The position numbers were made by a program, and so were the translations under genes. 64,000 nt of DNA from Fen-999 sp044220545 (GTDB lineage: Bacteria > Pseudomonadota > Gammaproteobacteria > Burkholderiales > Rhodocyclaceae), in contig JBGAQX010000029.1 in assembly GCA_044220545.1 (NCBI GenBank), positions 35,448 to 99,447 of the forward strand, read 5' to 3'. This document shows positions 8,909-16,498 of the stretch, piece by piece. Positions within the stretch are counted from its first letter, which is position 1; each line of letters opens with the position of its first letter. The notes below the pieces were generated by a model. The model had not been told where the DNA came from and searched no databases. It saw only the letters and a list, made by a program, of their open reading frames with translations.

Positions 8909-9154
8909 ATGAACATAGAAATCGGTTCCTACGAAGCAAAGACCAAGCTGCCAGAACTGCTGCGCAGCATCCAGGCCGGCAATCGTTACACGATCACCTT
9001 ACGGGGTGAACCGGTTGCCGACTTGGTACCGGCCGAAGGCAGCAAGGGCGCCCAAGCCGCATTGGCGGCGGACCAGATGCGAACATTGATGCTCAATGGT
9101 GCTCCGATCAAGAATGTCGATGTAAAGGCGCTGATCAACGAAGGTCGCGCATGA
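8909..9154 (+). CDS. Phd/YefM-family antitoxin
   Basis: An 81-residue protein beginning MNIEIGSYEAKTKLPELL with the ITLRGEPVADLVP segment, the usual N-terminal DNA-binding half of Phd/YefM antitoxins (residues 1-50). The C-terminal third, rich in Ala and short helices, would wrap the toxin. Its stop overlaps the toxin start (ATGA), so the two are translationally coupled. Expected role: neutralise the PIN RNase and repress the operon. Confidence 0.85.
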   Translation: MNIEIGSYEAKTKLPELLRSIQAGNRYTITLRGEPVADLVPAEGSKGAQAALAADQMRTLMLNGAPIKNVDVKALINEGRA

Positions 9155-9588
9155 GCTTCGTCCTGGATAACTCGGTGGCAATGTGCTGGCTGCTCAACGA
9201 TGGCCGCGCGGCCGATATTGTCTATGCGCTGGATATTCTGGATGCGCTCAAGACGACGTCAGCGATCGTGCCGGGGCTCTGGGCGCTGGAGGCCGCCAAT
9301 GTCGTTGCCAAGGCGGAAGCCAAGGGCTTGGTCAATGAAGCCCGATCGCAAGCCTTTGTCGCCGTACTGATGCGCCTGAATATCGCCACCGACACGGCCA
9401 CCACCAGCCACGCGCTGACTGAAACACTCAACCTTGCCCGGCGCTACAAGTTGTCCGCCTACGACGCCACCTATCTCGAACTGGCCATGCGCGAGGGATT
9501 GCCCTTGGCAACGCTGGACGCCGATCTCGAAAAGGCCGCGCGGAAGGCGGGCGTCAAGCGGTTCGAACCGAAGCGGCCGGAGTCGTGA
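9151..9588 (+). CDS. PIN-domain toxin (VapC-type RNase)
   Basis: A 145-residue PIN-domain ribonuclease. The four acidic positions expected for Mg2+ coordination are visible: Asp6 in VLDNS, a Glu in LWALEAANV, an Asp in SAYDATYLELA and an Asp in LATLDADL. Family members cleave tRNA or rRNA and arrest translation when freed from antitoxin; the target here cannot be told. It follows the Phd-type antitoxin with a 4-base overlap. The module looks complete and potentially functional. Confidence 0.87.
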   Translation: MSFVLDNSVAMCWLLNDGRAADIVYALDILDALKTTSAIVPGLWALEAANVVAKAEAKGLVNEARSQAFVAVLMRLNIATDTATTSHALTETLNLARRYKLSAYDATYLELAMREGLPLATLDADLEKAARKAGVKRFEPKRPES

Positions 9589-9643
9589 ATGAGTCAACCG
9601 CGGCCCGAATTTCTAGAACGGGCCGACACCCCCCAGCGGGGAT

Positions 9644-10056
9644 GGAAGTCCGCCGATAAGCCGGGTTCTGTCGTGGGCAGCCATTCCTCTGGGACCGTCG
9701 TTGCCGACGGCCTCTAGCAGCCTACCCGGGAGCAGCGCGAGCCACGCTATCGCCCCCCTATTTGGCCTTGCTCCGGATGAGGTTTGCCATGCCGTCCGTG
9801 TTGCCACGTCCGCGGTGGGCTCTTACCCCGATACCGCTTGCGCGGCATCGACACGCCTGTCGGCGCGCCACCATTTCACCCTTGCCGGCCCGCAAACGAG
9901 TTGCGGACTTGGGCGGTATCTTTCTGTTGCACTGTCTGTCGCCTTGGGCCTCTTGCGAGGCTTGCTGCGCCCGGCCGTTAGCCGGCATCCTGCTCTATGG
10001 GGCCCGGACTTTCCTCCAGGTGATTGCTCACCCAGCGGCTGCCTGGCGGACTTCCG
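9644..10056 (-). ncRNA. rnpB: RNase P RNA, bacterial class A
   Basis: Catalytic RNA of RNase P, which matures tRNA 5' ends. On the minus strand the conserved 5' element GAGGAAAGTCCGGGC is at 10016-10002, ACAGAAAGATACCGCC-type and GGGTGAAATGG-type elements follow, and the 3' element ACAGAACCCGGCTTATCGG is near 9669-9651. The outermost 5' GGAAGTCCGCC region and 3' GGCGGACTTCC form the closing helix P1, fixing the ends to within a few bases. The length of about 413 nt fits class A. Confidence 0.95.
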
Positions 10057-10062
10057 GCGTCG

Positions 10063-10068
10063 ATTGTA
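10063..10068 (-). promoter_or_regulatory. Candidate -10 element of rnpB
   Basis: TACAAT on the minus strand lies 7 bases before the predicted 5' end of RNase P RNA and just after the stop of the upstream lipoprotein gene. No good -35 is visible at the right spacing; it would fall inside the lipoprotein coding sequence. Confidence 0.45.
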
Positions 10069-10077
10069 ACAGCGGGG

Positions 10078-10515
10078 CTATTCGCCCTCCGCCGACCCGT
10101 TCTCTTTCGCGACCTTGTCCTTGCTTTCGACAAACTTGAAAACGCCGTCCTTTTCCTGGAAGGCGCCGATCAGATCGCCCGGTTCCGGCGGAGGTTCCTG
10201 GTAGGCCTGGAAGCCGCAGTTCCTGAGCTCGGTGACGTACCAACGCTTGCCCTGCCTGAGGATATAAACCGCCGGTTCGGGGCTATACACCTCCACCTTG
10301 ACCTTGCCGCCGCTGGTCGGCTTGAGATGATGACGCCGCTGGCAATTGGGATGCTGTCGCACGATCAGATCAAGCTCCCAGCCGCTGGTCCAGAAGTTCG
10401 ACTGTATCCGCTCGACGGTAATCGCCACCTCGCTGCCGGCGATCATGTAGGCGGCCGGATCCTTGCTACAGGCCGAAAGCAGCAGGACGGCGAAGAGCGG
10501 CATCCATCGTTTCAT
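10078..10515 (-). CDS. Hypothetical lipoprotein
   Basis: A 145-residue protein with a lipoprotein signal peptide: MKRWMPLFAVLLLSACSKD gives a lipobox LSAC with Cys16 as the acylation site, so it should be anchored in the envelope. The mature part has two further cysteines (HPNCQRR and RNCGFQ) and an acidic C-terminal tail. I do not recognise the family. The start overlaps the pyrC stop (ATGA), so it is co-transcribed with pyrC, but nothing links its job to pyrimidine synthesis. Confidence 0.75.
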   Translation of the reverse strand: MKRWMPLFAVLLLSACSKDPAAYMIAGSEVAITVERIQSNFWTSGWELDLIVRQHPNCQRRHHLKPTSGGKVKVEVYSPEPAVYILRQGKRWYVTELRNCGFQAYQEPPPEPGDLIGAFQEKDGVFKFVESKDKVAKENGSAEGE

Positions 10516-11546
10516 TTCAGCCTCCAGGCCACGGATTCACCAGCCCGCAAGGGCACCAGCACATCGCCATCCAGGTAGGGTTGCGTGGCCGGCACCTCCC
10601 ACGCCTCCTTGACCAGCGTGATCCGCTCGCCATTGCGCGGCAGGCCGTAGAAGTCGGCGCCGAAATGGCTGGCGAAGCCTTCCAGCCGATCCAGGGCACC
10701 GACCGCCTCGAAGGCCTCGGCATAGAGTTCGATGCCGGCGTGGGCCGTGTAGCAGCCGGCGCAGCCGCAGGCCGCCTCCTTGGTCGCCCTGCCGTGCGGC
10801 GCCGAGTCGGTGCCGAGAAAGAACTTGGGGTTGCCGGAAGTGGCGGCGGCGACCAGCGCCTGGCGATGCGCTTCCCGTTTCAGCACCGGCAGACAGTAGT
10901 GATGCGGCCGGATGCCGCCCTGGAACAAGGCATTGCGGTTGAGCAGCAGGTGATGCGCGGTAATCGTCGCCGCGACATTGGGGCCGCCGGCCCGCACGAA
11001 ATCGACGCCCTCCCGGGTCGTGACATGTTCCAGCACCAGCTTGAGCGCAGGGAATTCCGCCAGCAGCGGCGATAGCACGCGCTCGATGAATACCGCCTCC
11101 CGATCGAAGACATCGACGGCCGGATCGGTCGCCTCGCCATGCACCAGCAGCGGCAGGCCAAGCGTCTCCATCTTCGCCAGCGTCGCGCGGCAACGAGCCA
11201 GATCGGTAACCCCGGCGTCGGAATTGGTGGTCGCGCCCGCCGGATAGAGCTTGACCGCGTGGATGAAGCCGCTCGCCCGGGCGCGCTCGATCTCAGCCGG
11301 CGGCAGCTTGTCCGTCAGGTATAGCGTCATCAGCGGCTCGAAGCCCGCACCGGGCGGCACGGCCGCGACGATGCGCTGTCGATACGCCGCCGCCTGCGCC
11401 ACCGTCGTGACGGGCGGCTTGAGGTTGGGCATGACGATCGCGCGGGCGAAACGGCGCGCCGTATCGGGCAACACGGCGGCCAGCGCCGCGCCATCGCGCA
11501 GGTGCAGGTGCCAGTCGTCGGGCCGGGTGATGGTGAGCGTTCGCAT
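10512..11546 (-). CDS. pyrC: Dihydroorotase
   Basis: Zinc enzyme of de novo pyrimidine synthesis that converts carbamoyl-aspartate to dihydroorotate. The 344-residue product matches the length and motifs of class II (E. coli-type) dihydroorotases: DWHLHLRDG with the metal histidines near residues 13-16, HAVKLYPAG with the lysine that is carboxylated, LLVHGEA, LVLEHVTT and the catalytic Asp in FLGTDSAPH. All expected residues are present. It is divergent from nothing close; rsmI lies directly upstream on the same strand. Confidence 0.95.
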   Translation of the reverse strand: MRTLTITRPDDWHLHLRDGAALAAVLPDTARRFARAIVMPNLKPPVTTVAQAAAYRQRIVAAVPPGAGFEPLMTLYLTDKLPPAEIERARASGFIHAVKLYPAGATTNSDAGVTDLARCRATLAKMETLGLPLLVHGEATDPAVDVFDREAVFIERVLSPLLAEFPALKLVLEHVTTREGVDFVRAGGPNVAATITAHHLLLNRNALFQGGIRPHHYCLPVLKREAHRQALVAAATSGNPKFFLGTDSAPHGRATKEAACGCAGCYTAHAGIELYAEAFEAVGALDRLEGFASHFGADFYGLPRNGERITLVKEAWEVPATQPYLDGDVLVPLRAGESVAWRLK

Positions 11547-11556
11547 GGCGACGATT

Positions 11557-12414
11557 TTATCCGCCCTTGAGTTCCAGCGCCCGCTCGTACAAAGCGTTTC
11601 TGGGCTGCCCGGAAATCGCCGAAGTCAGCTTGGCGGCCTGCTTCAGCGGCAGTTCGTCGAGCAGCAGGCGCAGGATGCGTTCGGTCTCGACATCCAGCCC
11701 CTGCCGGGCGGGCGACCCCGACACGGCGACGACAAATTCGCCGCGCCGGCGGTTGGCATCGGCCGCCAGCCAGGCCGGGCCTTCGGGCAGCGGCATGACG
11801 GCGATTTCCTCGAACAGCTTGGTCAGCTCCCGGGCGACCACCAGCGTCCGCTCCGGCTCCAGGATGGCGGCCAGATCGGCCAGGGTTTCCTCGATGCGAT
11901 GCGGCGCTTCGTAGAACACCAGCGCCGCCGGCGTACCTTTCAGCGCCTCGATCTCACCGCGCCGCGCAGTCGGCTTCGATGACAGGAAGCCGGCGAACAG
12001 GAAGCGCGCATCGGCCAGCCCGGCGGCGGAGAGGGTGGCAATGGCCGCGTTCGGTCCCGGCAGGGGCACCACGGCAAAGCCGGCCGCGCGGACCGCCGCG
12101 CAGGCGCGGGCACCAGGGTCGGATATGCCGGGCGTGCCGGCGTCGGAGATCAGCGCCACCCGCCTGCCTTCGCGCAAGGCGGCGACCAGCTTCTGTGCCG
12201 CCGCGGCTTCGTTGTGCTCGTGCAGCGACAACGTGGCGGCGCGGATGCCGTGGTGATCGAGCAGCCGGCGGGCATGGCGGGTGTCTTCGCACGCGACCAG
12301 ATCGGCGGCGCGCAGAACCTCCAGCGAGCGCAGCGTGATGTCGGCCAGGTTACCAATTGGCGTGGCAACGACATACAATGCCGGCGTCGTATTCGTCGAG
12401 TTCATTGGAGCCAT
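11557..12414 (-). CDS. rsmI: 16S rRNA (cytidine(1402)-2'-O)-methyltransferase
   Basis: Tetrapyrrole-methylase-fold enzyme that methylates the ribose of C1402 in 16S rRNA. Motifs visible are VATPIGNLADITLR, ACEDTRHARRLLDHHG, ISDAGTPGISDPG and LPGPNAAIATLSAAG, all typical of RsmI (YraL). The start is either ATG 12414 (285 residues) or ATG 12405 (282). It is divergent from yraN, as in many proteobacteria. It modifies the same nucleotide as RsmH, whose gene in this window carries a core deletion. Confidence 0.94.
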   Translation of the reverse strand: MAPMNSTNTTPALYVVATPIGNLADITLRSLEVLRAADLVACEDTRHARRLLDHHGIRAATLSLHEHNEAAAAQKLVAALREGRRVALISDAGTPGISDPGARACAAVRAAGFAVVPLPGPNAAIATLSAAGLADARFLFAGFLSSKPTARRGEIEALKGTPAALVFYEAPHRIEETLADLAAILEPERTLVVARELTKLFEEIAVMPLPEGPAWLAADANRRRGEFVVAVSGSPARQGLDVETERILRLLLDELPLKQAAKLTSAISGQPRNALYERALELKGG

Positions 12415-12426
12415 TGTCCGGCCACC

Positions 12427-12771
12427 ATGCCCACCACGCAAGCCCAAGGTGCCGCCGCGGAGGATATGGCCGGCCGTTTCCTGGCAGAACGGGGGCTGCG
12501 CCTCGTCGAGCGCAACTTCCGGGTCCGTGGCGGCGAGATCGACCTGATCTGCCGCGACGGAGCGACCGTGGTCTTCGTCGAAGTCCGCCTGCGCCGTCGC
12601 GCCGATTACGGTGGCGCCGGTGCCAGCATCACCGCGACCAAACGGGCGAAGCTGGTCATGGCCGCCCGCCATTGGCTGGCCAGGCACGGCGAGCAACCTT
12701 GCCGTTTCGACTGCGTGCTTATGGACGGCAAGAACATCGAATGGCTGCGCGATGCGTTCCGTCCTGATTAG
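12427..12771 (+). CDS. yraN: UPF0102 family protein YraN
   Basis: A 114-residue YraN-type protein with a restriction-endonuclease-like fold: GxxAEDMAGRFLAERGL, then GGEIDLICRDGATVVFVEVR, in which the E, D and E-V-(K/R) residues resemble a PD-(D/E)XK nuclease core. The usual FVEVK lysine is replaced here by Arg (FVEVRLRR). Function of the family is not settled; a nucleic-acid role is suspected. The start ATG at 12427 is 12 bases from the divergent rsmI start. Confidence 0.88.
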   Translation: MPTTQAQGAAAEDMAGRFLAERGLRLVERNFRVRGGEIDLICRDGATVVFVEVRLRRRADYGGAGASITATKRAKLVMAARHWLARHGEQPCRFDCVLMDGKNIEWLRDAFRPD

Positions 12772-13114
12772 CCTGCTGTGGCTGGCCACGTCCAGCCAAG
12801 CGCAGAACATCAGGATTCTGGTGCAAAGCTCGCCCCTGGCCGGCTTCCAGTACCACACCGCGCCGGCCGTCTGGAGCGAATTGCGGGTCGGCCAACCGCT
12901 CAGCCTGATCCGCGAACCGGACAACGTCCATGACGCCAACGCCGTGCGCGTCGAGTGGCGCGGCCGGATGCTCGGCTATCTGCCGCGCGCCGAGAACCGG
13001 TCCGTCGCCGCCGAGATGGATCGCGGCGCCGCCGTCTCCGGCCGCATTGCCCGTCTGCGCGAGCACCGCGACCCCTGGCAACGTGTGCTGATAGAAGTCT
13101 TTGTCGCACTGTAG
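12752..13114 (+). CDS. HIRAN-domain protein with signal peptide
   Basis: A 120-residue protein. The start MRSVLISLLWLATSSQAQN at 12752 overlaps the end of yraN by 20 bases and gives a short hydrophobic leader with a cleavage-like SQAQ site. The rest is a HIRAN domain: SPLAGFQYH, LREPDNVHDANAVRVEW, GRMLGYLPRAENRSVA. HIRAN domains in eukaryotic HLTF/Rad5 bind DNA ends, but the stand-alone exported bacterial form has no assigned role that I know. Co-directional with yraN and placed where enterobacteria carry lpoA (yraM). Confidence 0.8.
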   Translation: MRSVLISLLWLATSSQAQNIRILVQSSPLAGFQYHTAPAVWSELRVGQPLSLIREPDNVHDANAVRVEWRGRMLGYLPRAENRSVAAEMDRGAAVSGRIARLREHRDPWQRVLIEVFVAL

Positions 13115-13174
13115 CGACAGAAAAGGCGCCCGGGCCCCATGCTAAAATTCCGGCATCAGGAATGCATCCCGCCA

Positions 13175-13768
13175 ATGAACCTCCAAGATCGTATCGCCCA
13201 GCAGTTTTCCGATAGCGCCGAGACCAAGCGTCATGCTTCCGGCATTATGGCCGGTCCGATCGCCGCCGCGACCGAGGCGATGACGATGGCTCTCAAGGCC
13301 GGCGGCAAGATCATGGCCTGCGGCAATGGCGGCTCGGCGGCCGACTCCCAGCATTTCGCCGCCGAACTGCTGAACCGCTTCGAGCGCGAGCGGGCGCCAC
13401 TGGCCGCCATCGCCCTCACCACCGACACTTCGACGCTGACCTCGATCGCCAACGACTACCACTACGATCAGGTCTTTGCCAAGCAGGTGCGCGGACTGGG
13501 TCGCTCCGGCGACGTCCTGCTGGCCATTTCCACCTCCGGCAACTCGCCCAACGTGCTGGCGGCCATGGCCGCCGCCCGCGAGCAAGGCGTTCGGGTTGTC
13601 GCCCTGACCGGCAAAGGGGGTGGCAGGATGGCCACCGCCTTGTGCGCCGACGATATTCACCTTTGCGTTCCCGCCGATCGCACGGCACGCATCCAGGAGG
13701 TACATCTCCTGGTCCTGCACTGTCTGTGCGACGGTATCGACGCGCTTCTGCTGGGAGATTCTCAATGA
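13175..13768 (+). CDS. gmhA: SIS-domain protein, phosphoheptose isomerase/DiaA family
   Basis: A 197-residue SIS-fold protein with the phosphosugar-binding motifs CGNGGSAADSQHFAAEL and LLAISTSGNSPNV, and the C-terminal RTARIQEVHLLVLHCLCD. Two readings are possible: phosphoheptose isomerase (sedoheptulose-7-P to heptose-7-P, for LPS core), supported by the heptose-1-P adenylyltransferase gene two genes downstream; or DiaA, a DnaA-binding initiation factor, supported by RxARIQExH...CLCDxID and by the yraN-dolP neighbourhood. Start MNLQDRIAQ at 13175 is chosen because SIS proteins begin so. Confidence 0.85.
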   Translation: MNLQDRIAQQFSDSAETKRHASGIMAGPIAAATEAMTMALKAGGKIMACGNGGSAADSQHFAAELLNRFERERAPLAAIALTTDTSTLTSIANDYHYDQVFAKQVRGLGRSGDVLLAISTSGNSPNVLAAMAAAREQGVRVVALTGKGGGRMATALCADDIHLCVPADRTARIQEVHLLVLHCLCDGIDALLLGDSQ

Positions 13769-14421
13769 AGAGCAACGTTGCCGCTGGTCCCCGCCTTTCC
13801 CCCTCGCTGAAGGTTTGGCTGCTGATGGCCGCGCTGGCGCCAACGCTGGCCGGTTGCTTCGGCGCCGCAGTCGTCGGGGTTGGCGCCGGCGCGTTGATAG
13901 TCGCCGACCGCCGGATAGCCGAGACCTACCTGGCCGACGAAGGCATCGAGATCCGCGCCGGGAACCGGATTCGCGAGAAGTTCGGCAGTAACACGCACGT
14001 CAATGTCACCAGCTACAACCGCATGGTGCTGCTGACCGGCGAGGCGCCGGACGCGGCGGCCAAGGCCGAGGTGGAAAAGGCCGTCGCCGGCGTACCCAAC
14101 GTCAAGGCGGTGACCAACGAATTACAGGTGGCGGGTGCCAGTTCGCTGGGCGGTCGCAGCAACGACACCTACATCACCTCCAAGGTCAAGGCGCGCTTCA
14201 TCGACTACGCCAAGTTCTCGCCGCATCTGGTGAAGGTGGTCACGGAGGCTGGCACCGTCTATCTGCTCGGCCTGGTCACCCAGCGCGAGGCGGACGACGC
14301 GGTCGACATCGCCCGTACCACCTCCGGTGTACAGAAGGTGGTGCGGGTCTTCGAAATCATCGGCGGCGAGGAGGCGCGTCGCCTCGACCTGCGCGCGCCG
14401 GAGAAAGTCCCGGAAAAGTGA
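13765..14421 (+). CDS. dolP: BON-domain outer-membrane lipoprotein DolP (YraP)
   Basis: A 218-residue envelope lipoprotein: the leader ends APTLAGCFGAAVVG, with Cys30 (LAGC) as the acylation site, followed by two BON domains (about residues 50-115 and 130-200; TYLADEGIEIRAGNRIREK and NDTYITSKVKARF). The family maintains outer-membrane integrity in proteobacteria. It starts four bases inside the SIS gene (ATGA) and overlaps the next gene, giving a tight operon matching the E. coli diaA-yraP order. Confidence 0.9.
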   Translation: MKSNVAAGPRLSPSLKVWLLMAALAPTLAGCFGAAVVGVGAGALIVADRRIAETYLADEGIEIRAGNRIREKFGSNTHVNVTSYNRMVLLTGEAPDAAAKAEVEKAVAGVPNVKAVTNELQVAGASSLGGRSNDTYITSKVKARFIDYAKFSPHLVKVVTEAGTVYLLGLVTQREADDAVDIARTTSGVQKVVRVFEIIGGEEARRLDLRAPEKVPEK

Positions 14422-14903
14422 CCGAGTCGCCGGGGTTCGAAGCGAAGATTTGCGCTCCGGCGGAGCTGCCCGCGCGACTGGCGGCGCTGCCGCAGCCGCT
14501 GGTGTTCACCAACGGCTGTTTCGATATCCTGCACCGTGGCCATGTGACGTATCTGGCGCAGGCCCGCGCCCTCGGCGCCAGCTTGCTGGTGGCCGTCAAC
14601 ACCGACGCCTCGGTGCGGCGCCTCGGCAAGGGCCAGGACCGGCCGATCAACACCCAGGAAGACCGCATGGCGGTGCTGGCGGCGCTCGAGTGCGTATCGC
14701 TGGTCACCTGGTTCGACGAGGACACGCCGATTGCCCGCATCCTGGAATGCCGGCCGGACGTCCTGGTCAAGGGCGGCGACTGGCCGGTCGACAAGATCGT
14801 CGGCAGCCGCGAAGTACTCGCGTGGGGTGGCCGGGTGCATTCGATCCCGTTCGTTCACGAGCGCTCGACCACCGCGCTGGTGGACAAGATCAGGCGTCTG
14901 TAG
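14418..14903 (+). CDS. rfaE2: D-glycero-beta-D-manno-heptose 1-phosphate adenylyltransferase
   Basis: Nucleotidyltransferase that makes ADP-heptose for the LPS inner core. The 161-residue product is the stand-alone form of the HldE C-terminal domain, with VFTNGCFDILHRGHVTYL (the HxGH motif as HRGH) and later PINTQEDRMAVLAAL. GTG start at 14418 overlaps the dolP stop. The kinase half of HldE is not in this window. Its 3' end overlaps the convergent TAXI gene by 14 bases. Confidence 0.92.
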   Translation: MTESPGFEAKICAPAELPARLAALPQPLVFTNGCFDILHRGHVTYLAQARALGASLLVAVNTDASVRRLGKGQDRPINTQEDRMAVLAALECVSLVTWFDEDTPIARILECRPDVLVKGGDWPVDKIVGSREVLAWGGRVHSIPFVHERSTTALVDKIRRL

Positions 14904-16251
14904 CCGTCCGCCTGGCCACGGTGTCGCGCACCAGGGCGATGTGGCTGCGCAGGGTGTAGAGCATGTCCGAGAAGGCCAGTGGCGTCGGGATGTGATTGAC
15001 GTCGTTCTCGATCGCATCCAGGCGCGCCAGCCATTCGGCGCGGCTGTGCCGGGCCGGTTCCGCATCCACCTCGGCCTCGAGGAATTTCAGTTCCCCGTAG
15101 CGTCGGTAGATGCGCGAGCGCACCCGCCAGCCGTAGAGCGACGGGGCAAACTTGACGATCGGCACCAGCAACGCGAATATCGGAATGATCATCACCACCA
15201 GCCGATCGACGAGGGTCGCCGCCCAGAACGGCAGATAGCGTTGCAGGAAGGGCTTGCCCGACTTGTAGTAGCGCTCCGCCTCCTTCGAGAGCGGGAAATT
15301 GACCGTCACGGCACGCGGAAAATCGCCAGGCTTCTGGAAAATGCCCGGCCCGCCATGGGACTCGCTGGCCGCCTGCATGAGCAGATCGACCAGGGCCGGA
15401 TGGGTGTCCTCGCGCACCAGCACGGTTGCCGTCGAGGCGACCAGGGTCACATCGGCATTCGGAATGTCGCGACCCAGGTCGACCGCGCCGCGCGGCAGGA
15501 TGACCTTCGACAAGTGGGGCAGCTGCCGCGTGTAGGCGTCGGCGTGCGCCAGGCTCATCAGCCTGACGCCGTCCGCAAACAGCAGCGCCCAGACCGCCGC
15601 CGACTGCGGCGGCCCGACCACGAAGGCGGCGTCGATCTCGCCATTGGCGAAGGCCTCGACCAGACCGAGACCTCCCTTGTCAAGCAGGGTGGTGTTGTCG
15701 GCATCCATGCCATTGGCGTACAGAAGCGCCAAGCCAAGATGGCGCGTGCCGCTACCCGGTCCACCGACGGCGATCCGTTTACCCTTCAGTTGCAGAATCT
15801 GATCGAGGCGGCCACCCTTGGGTACGGCGGGCGCCACGCCCTCCCGATAAAAGATCCACAGGGGCTCGTAGTAGAAGGCCCCAAGGGAATACAGCGCATC
15901 GCCTTCCAGGGGCTCGCCCGTACCGCCTTGAAGGAACCCGGCGTCCACCGCCTGGCCAGGATCGCGCAGCCGCGCCAGATTGTCGATCGAACCGCCCGAG
16001 GCCTGCTCGACGACCTTGACGCCGTATCGGCCAAGAAAATCGGCGTAGGACGCCGCGAAGCGCTGATAAGCGCCGCCCTCGCCACCGCTACTGATAATCA
16101 GGGTATCGGGAGGCGCCGGGCGAATGAAGCGCGACGCCGCCCAGAACCCCGCAATCAGGATCAGCAGCAGCGGCAGGACGACAACCAGCAGATCCCGGGG
16201 CGAATACTCGCTGAGACGGCGGCGCAACTTGGGGCGATTGGGCGGGTTCAC
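14890..16251 (-). CDS. Membrane-anchored TAXI-family TRAP solute-binding protein
   Basis: A 453-residue protein with an N-terminal membrane segment (LLVVVLPLLLILIAGFWAAS), a TAXI-type periplasmic binding domain (LIISSGGEGGAYQRFA, GKRIAVGGPGSGTRHLGLAL; about residues 48-330) and a second hydrophobic stretch (LVVMIIPIFALLVPIVKFAP) near residue 370 before an Arg-rich C-terminal tail. Ordinary TAXI proteins are secreted and about 320 residues long. No TRAP permease gene is adjacent, so a ligand-sensing role is possible. GTG start at 16251. Divergent from the FecR-TPR gene across 247 bases, where an inverted repeat ACCAAC/GTTGGT (16278-16293) is the only structure seen. Confidence 0.85.
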   Translation of the reverse strand: MNPPNRPKLRRRLSEYSPRDLLVVVLPLLLILIAGFWAASRFIRPAPPDTLIISSGGEGGAYQRFAASYADFLGRYGVKVVEQASGGSIDNLARLRDPGQAVDAGFLQGGTGEPLEGDALYSLGAFYYEPLWIFYREGVAPAVPKGGRLDQILQLKGKRIAVGGPGSGTRHLGLALLYANGMDADNTTLLDKGGLGLVEAFANGEIDAAFVVGPPQSAAVWALLFADGVRLMSLAHADAYTRQLPHLSKVILPRGAVDLGRDIPNADVTLVASTATVLVREDTHPALVDLLMQAASESHGGPGIFQKPGDFPRAVTVNFPLSKEAERYYKSGKPFLQRYLPFWAATLVDRLVVMIIPIFALLVPIVKFAPSLYGWRVRSRIYRRYGELKFLEAEVDAEPARHSRAEWLARLDAIENDVNHIPTPLAFSDMLYTLRSHIALVRDTVARRTATDA

Positions 16252-16498
16252 GAGCGCGGCAGTTCCAATGGGCCAACACCAACACCGGTTGGTCGGTTGT
16301 CGGTCGGATTATCCCTTGCCGCGCGAGCTACCGACAAGCGTTACCGCGACGTTTGAGGCGGCGCCAGCCGATCGGGACGCGCGGCATCTGGACAAGCAAC
16401 GGTTGCGCCTCTGACTTTGGTGGTATAGCCTGCGCTTGCGGGGCTTGGTATTGGCGACCACGCTCCGTCCCTGAATTGCGCCATAGCCGTTCGACTTC

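Noticed and set aside
9602..9624. Hairpin GGCCCG/CGGGCC beyond the 3' end of rnpB as terminator
   Set aside because: Six-base stem with an 11-base loop and no T run on the minus strand; too weak to call.
13140..13148. Extended -10 TGCTAAAAT before the SIS gene as promoter
   Set aside because: The -10 is good but no acceptable -35 lies 16-19 bases upstream, and read-through from yraN/HIRAN is possible, so it was not listed.
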